From Thunnus maccoyii (Eukaryota > Chordata > Actinopteri > Scombriformes > Scombridae), in contig NC_056552.1 in assembly GCF_910596095.1 (NCBI RefSeq), positions 16,255,111 through 16,319,110 on the forward strand: a DNA stretch of 64,000 nt. Direction: 5' to 3'. This document shows, in pieces, positions 49,358 to 64,000 of this stretch (within the stretch, counting starts at the first letter, position 1; each line of letters begins with the position of its first letter). Made by a program: the position numbers and the translations under genes. Under the pieces are notes generated by a model. It did no database searches and had not been told where the DNA came from. It saw only the letters and a program-made list of their open reading frames with translations.

Positions 49358-49372
49358 CCAGCAGATGGCGCT
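49358..49372 (+). promoter_or_regulatory. CTCF-like site (exact consensus)
   Basis: CCAGCAGATGGCGCT matches the CTCF core consensus CCASYAGRKGGCRSY at every position. It lies 1.5 kb upstream of the fgf21 start codon, between fgf21 and the 3' end of ppfia3. Confidence 0.5.
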
Positions 49373-51474
49373 AACCTGTCTAGCCTCCAACATTTGGGAG
49401 CCTGTCCCCCCCCAAAAGACGACCCTAAAGGTCGTAAATTCAGCGCGAAAAACGACCTATAATTACGTTTGAGTGACAGATATCATATAGCAGCTGTAGT
49501 AATTATATATCAGATGCAGTTCAGATTAATTATCTATATAAGATGACTTCATTATTAGGAGGAGGCAGGTTGGGTGGATGTGTGGATGGCTAGATAGTTA
49601 GATGGCAAAAAGTGGCAAAAAGTGGACTTAGCTGCAGGAGGCTGCTGTTACTTCCTGTTTTCGAAAGCAGCATATTACACTCCAGTGGGTCGTTCTTGAG
49701 TGCAGGTACAAATGAGCTGTGTGGTTGTTTAATTTGGAGGACTTGCTCTGGCAGGGACCCGGGAAATTACAGCATTGCCACCCCCATCATGTGTATATAC
49801 AACGCTCATGTCAAAAACACTGTAGAAAACATCAGAGTGGACTCAATTTGAGTCACAGTATTTTGAATAAATTAGACATTTCAGTATGCTTCATGAATTT
49901 TATTTATGCAGCTTAGCTCCAAACACTAGGTTAATAAAGGATGTATTGGAAAATAATGTGTAGATATTTAAAAAATCTGCATTAAAATATATATAGGCTG
50001 CAAAATAACTAAAGAAATGTGAAACCACTTGTTGTTATAAAACACCTGTACTATTTATAACCTTTGCTGTGACAAAAAAGCACTGGGGTTTCCTCTTCCT
50101 GTTTTGGCTCATCTCCAGTCCTGTGGTGCTCAGTTCACCCTGACTGAGCAAAAACATGTTGTATATGAGATGCCATAACAGCCATAACAATAAAGAGCTG
50201 TAACTACGAACAAAGAGGAGATGATGTCTGTTTAAATATATACGGGGCTATTCTGTCATAAAGTATAGTAAAATAGACATAATATATTAATATATACTTA
50301 AACTGTAGCATAATACAGTTTATGAATACCCAAGAGTGCCTAAACTGCAGTATAAACGGTAAAAACTTAAATATACCTCATCTCATGTTTTACCTGCCCC
50401 GCCTCTTGATATTTTTAAGTCTTAGTTACGCCTCTTACTGCAAAATATTCAAGCTAAAGTTGACAGTTCAATGTTAAACCAAGCCTTTGTGGTTCAACAC
50501 CTGCACATTACAGCCACTTACCTCCCACTGTGACCAATGTGAGCAGAAACTGCAAAATAACTCCTTTAACATAACATTTTACAGGTATGTTTTTTTTAAT
50601 TACAGCTTTTACAATCATCATCATTATTGTTATCATATTATATTCAATTATCATCACTACTCTCCAATAATATGAATTCAAATCATAACACAATTTGTTT
50701 TTTTTCAAAATGTACACATACAAGTAGCATATCTTAAATGTCCATAATTTAAAACATATTTTCCTTTAATCAACCTAAAATGAAATTACTGTCAGTCTTT
50801 AAACTAAGTATGAAATGAACATACAGTTTAATACACACACATACATACTGTACATACATACATACATACGTACAATAGCAGTTATCATAAAAAATGATAA
50901 AAATAAAATACACACATTTTACAAAGTCCTTACCCAAGCTTTCACATCATTAGATGATTGGTATCATGACGTTCACTCTAAAATGGTTGATTTTGGCATG
51001 CATATTAACACAAATGCTTAAATCTTTTTTTCCAGTTTGAACAGGATTTTTGTCATAAAGCACTTTGCTAATTGTCTCATTGTCCTATTCACATTTGTGC
51101 ATCTCATGTCTGTTATGGCTTAAGAACATACATTTCATTTCCCCTGTGTACACTTACATTTCCCTTTGAACCTCCCTCCCCCCCCAAAAAAAACGTACTG
51201 TACTGTACTGTGATGTTGCTAGGCAGAGTATGTTCTATTATCAATCTAAATCATAGTAAGATCACCTGAAAGGATGTGTGTCGGGGTATCGCTCTCTTGG
51301 TCTGAACAGGAATGCATTTTCCAATCAAAAAAACTATAAATTCATTGTGTCAATATTGCCGTCTCACACTCAAAAACAGAAGATGAATTCACGATAGGCG
51401 ATGGTCACTTTCTACAGGCCACTTTCTACAGAATCAAACAGCATCATGCCACAACTATGGATCAAGATGGAGTA

Positions 51475-51518
51475 AGAGAAAGAGAGAGAGCAAGAGAGAG
51501 AGAGAAAGAGAGAGAGAA
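51475..51518 (+). repeat. (GA)n repeat
   Basis: Imperfect AG repeat within the likely ppfia3 3' UTR. Confidence 0.85.
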
Positions 51519-51872
51519 CAGATGGATAAACAGACATTCACTCATTATTTTATCATCTTTTCAGAAATCATTCACGCAGTGTCTTTGATTCTTCGAGACG
51601 TCTAGCTCGAATGATGTTGGTCATCTTCTAGTGTCCATTTTGATTTTGAGCCTCTTGTTTTTTTCTCCAAAAATGTGTTTTTTTTCCCTTGGGTTAGGAT
51701 GGAGGTGGGGTTCTACAAAATGAAATAAAACACACTTAAAGCATCCTAATAGCGCCTGCTGAGATGAGATGTTTTGATGTTAACACAGGCTATTTTTAGT
51801 TACAGTCGGCACAAGAAAATCCAGCATACAGTCGTAAGTGAGGGTGCTTTTCTCACCTGGTGTGCTTATCTT

Positions 51873-64000
<12,128 letters not shown>

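Larger units (their letters stand above)
47832..51872. other. fgf21 promoter side and ppfia3 3' side
   Basis: Upstream DNA of fgf21 (to about 49.4 kb) and presumed ppfia3 3' UTR (from 51.87 kb downward, perhaps to 50.76 kb). No coding exon found except the terminal ppfia3 exon beyond it. A GA repeat is at 51475-51518. Confidence 0.5.

Overview
This is vertebrate nuclear DNA, almost certainly from a ray-finned (teleost, probably percomorph) fish. It has split genes with GT/AG introns, AT-rich intergenic DNA, many long CT/GT microsatellites, and several foldback repeats whose wording I recognise from percomorph genomes. I found no bacterial features, CRISPR arrays, tRNA genes or rRNA genes.

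Four protein-coding genes can be modelled exon by exon, and in every one the splice phases close exactly. (1) kcnc3 (Kv3.3 Shaw-type K+ channel), + strand: the membrane-core exon is 11241-12222, then 13645-13839, then a terminal exon 14850-14971. The first (T1) exon lies off the left edge. An in-phase alternative terminal exon is proposed at 19119-19195. (2) kcna7 (Kv1.7 Shaker-type K+ channel), + strand: two coding exons, 40218-40904 and 43354-44256, giving 529 residues and a complete protein. (3) fgf21, - strand: four coding exons between 47831 and 46851, giving 206 residues with a signal peptide. (4) ppfia3 (liprin-alpha-3), - strand: 24 coding exons from the right edge (64000) to 51873, giving 929 residues of the C-terminal part with three SAM domains and a C-terminal PDZ ligand. 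All four genes have human orthologues on 19q13.33, and this shared linkage supports the individual calls.

Layout: 1-11240 is the kcnc3 5' intron with simple repeats and transposon debris. 11.2-15 kb holds kcnc3 coding exons. 15-39.4 kb is a long, AT-rich, mostly non-coding stretch that may carry alternative kcnc3 3' ends (19.1 kb; more weakly 30.7-35.8 kb). 39.5-45.1 kb is kcna7 with a probable 5' non-coding exon. kcna7 and fgf21 are convergent. fgf21 and ppfia3 are tandem on the - strand, separated by about 4 kb that contains an exact CTCF consensus. 51.9-64 kb is ppfia3, with repeats in its introns.

Functionally the window pairs two voltage-gated K+ channels and a presynaptic active-zone scaffold with a secreted metabolic hormone. 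No wholly new system is visible. The points most worth checking are the alternative 3' ends of kcnc3, the extra intron in fgf21, the regulated-looking 3' end and 27-nt microexon of ppfia3, the outer-pore tyrosine of this Kv1.7, and CTCF-like sites on both sides of fgf21.
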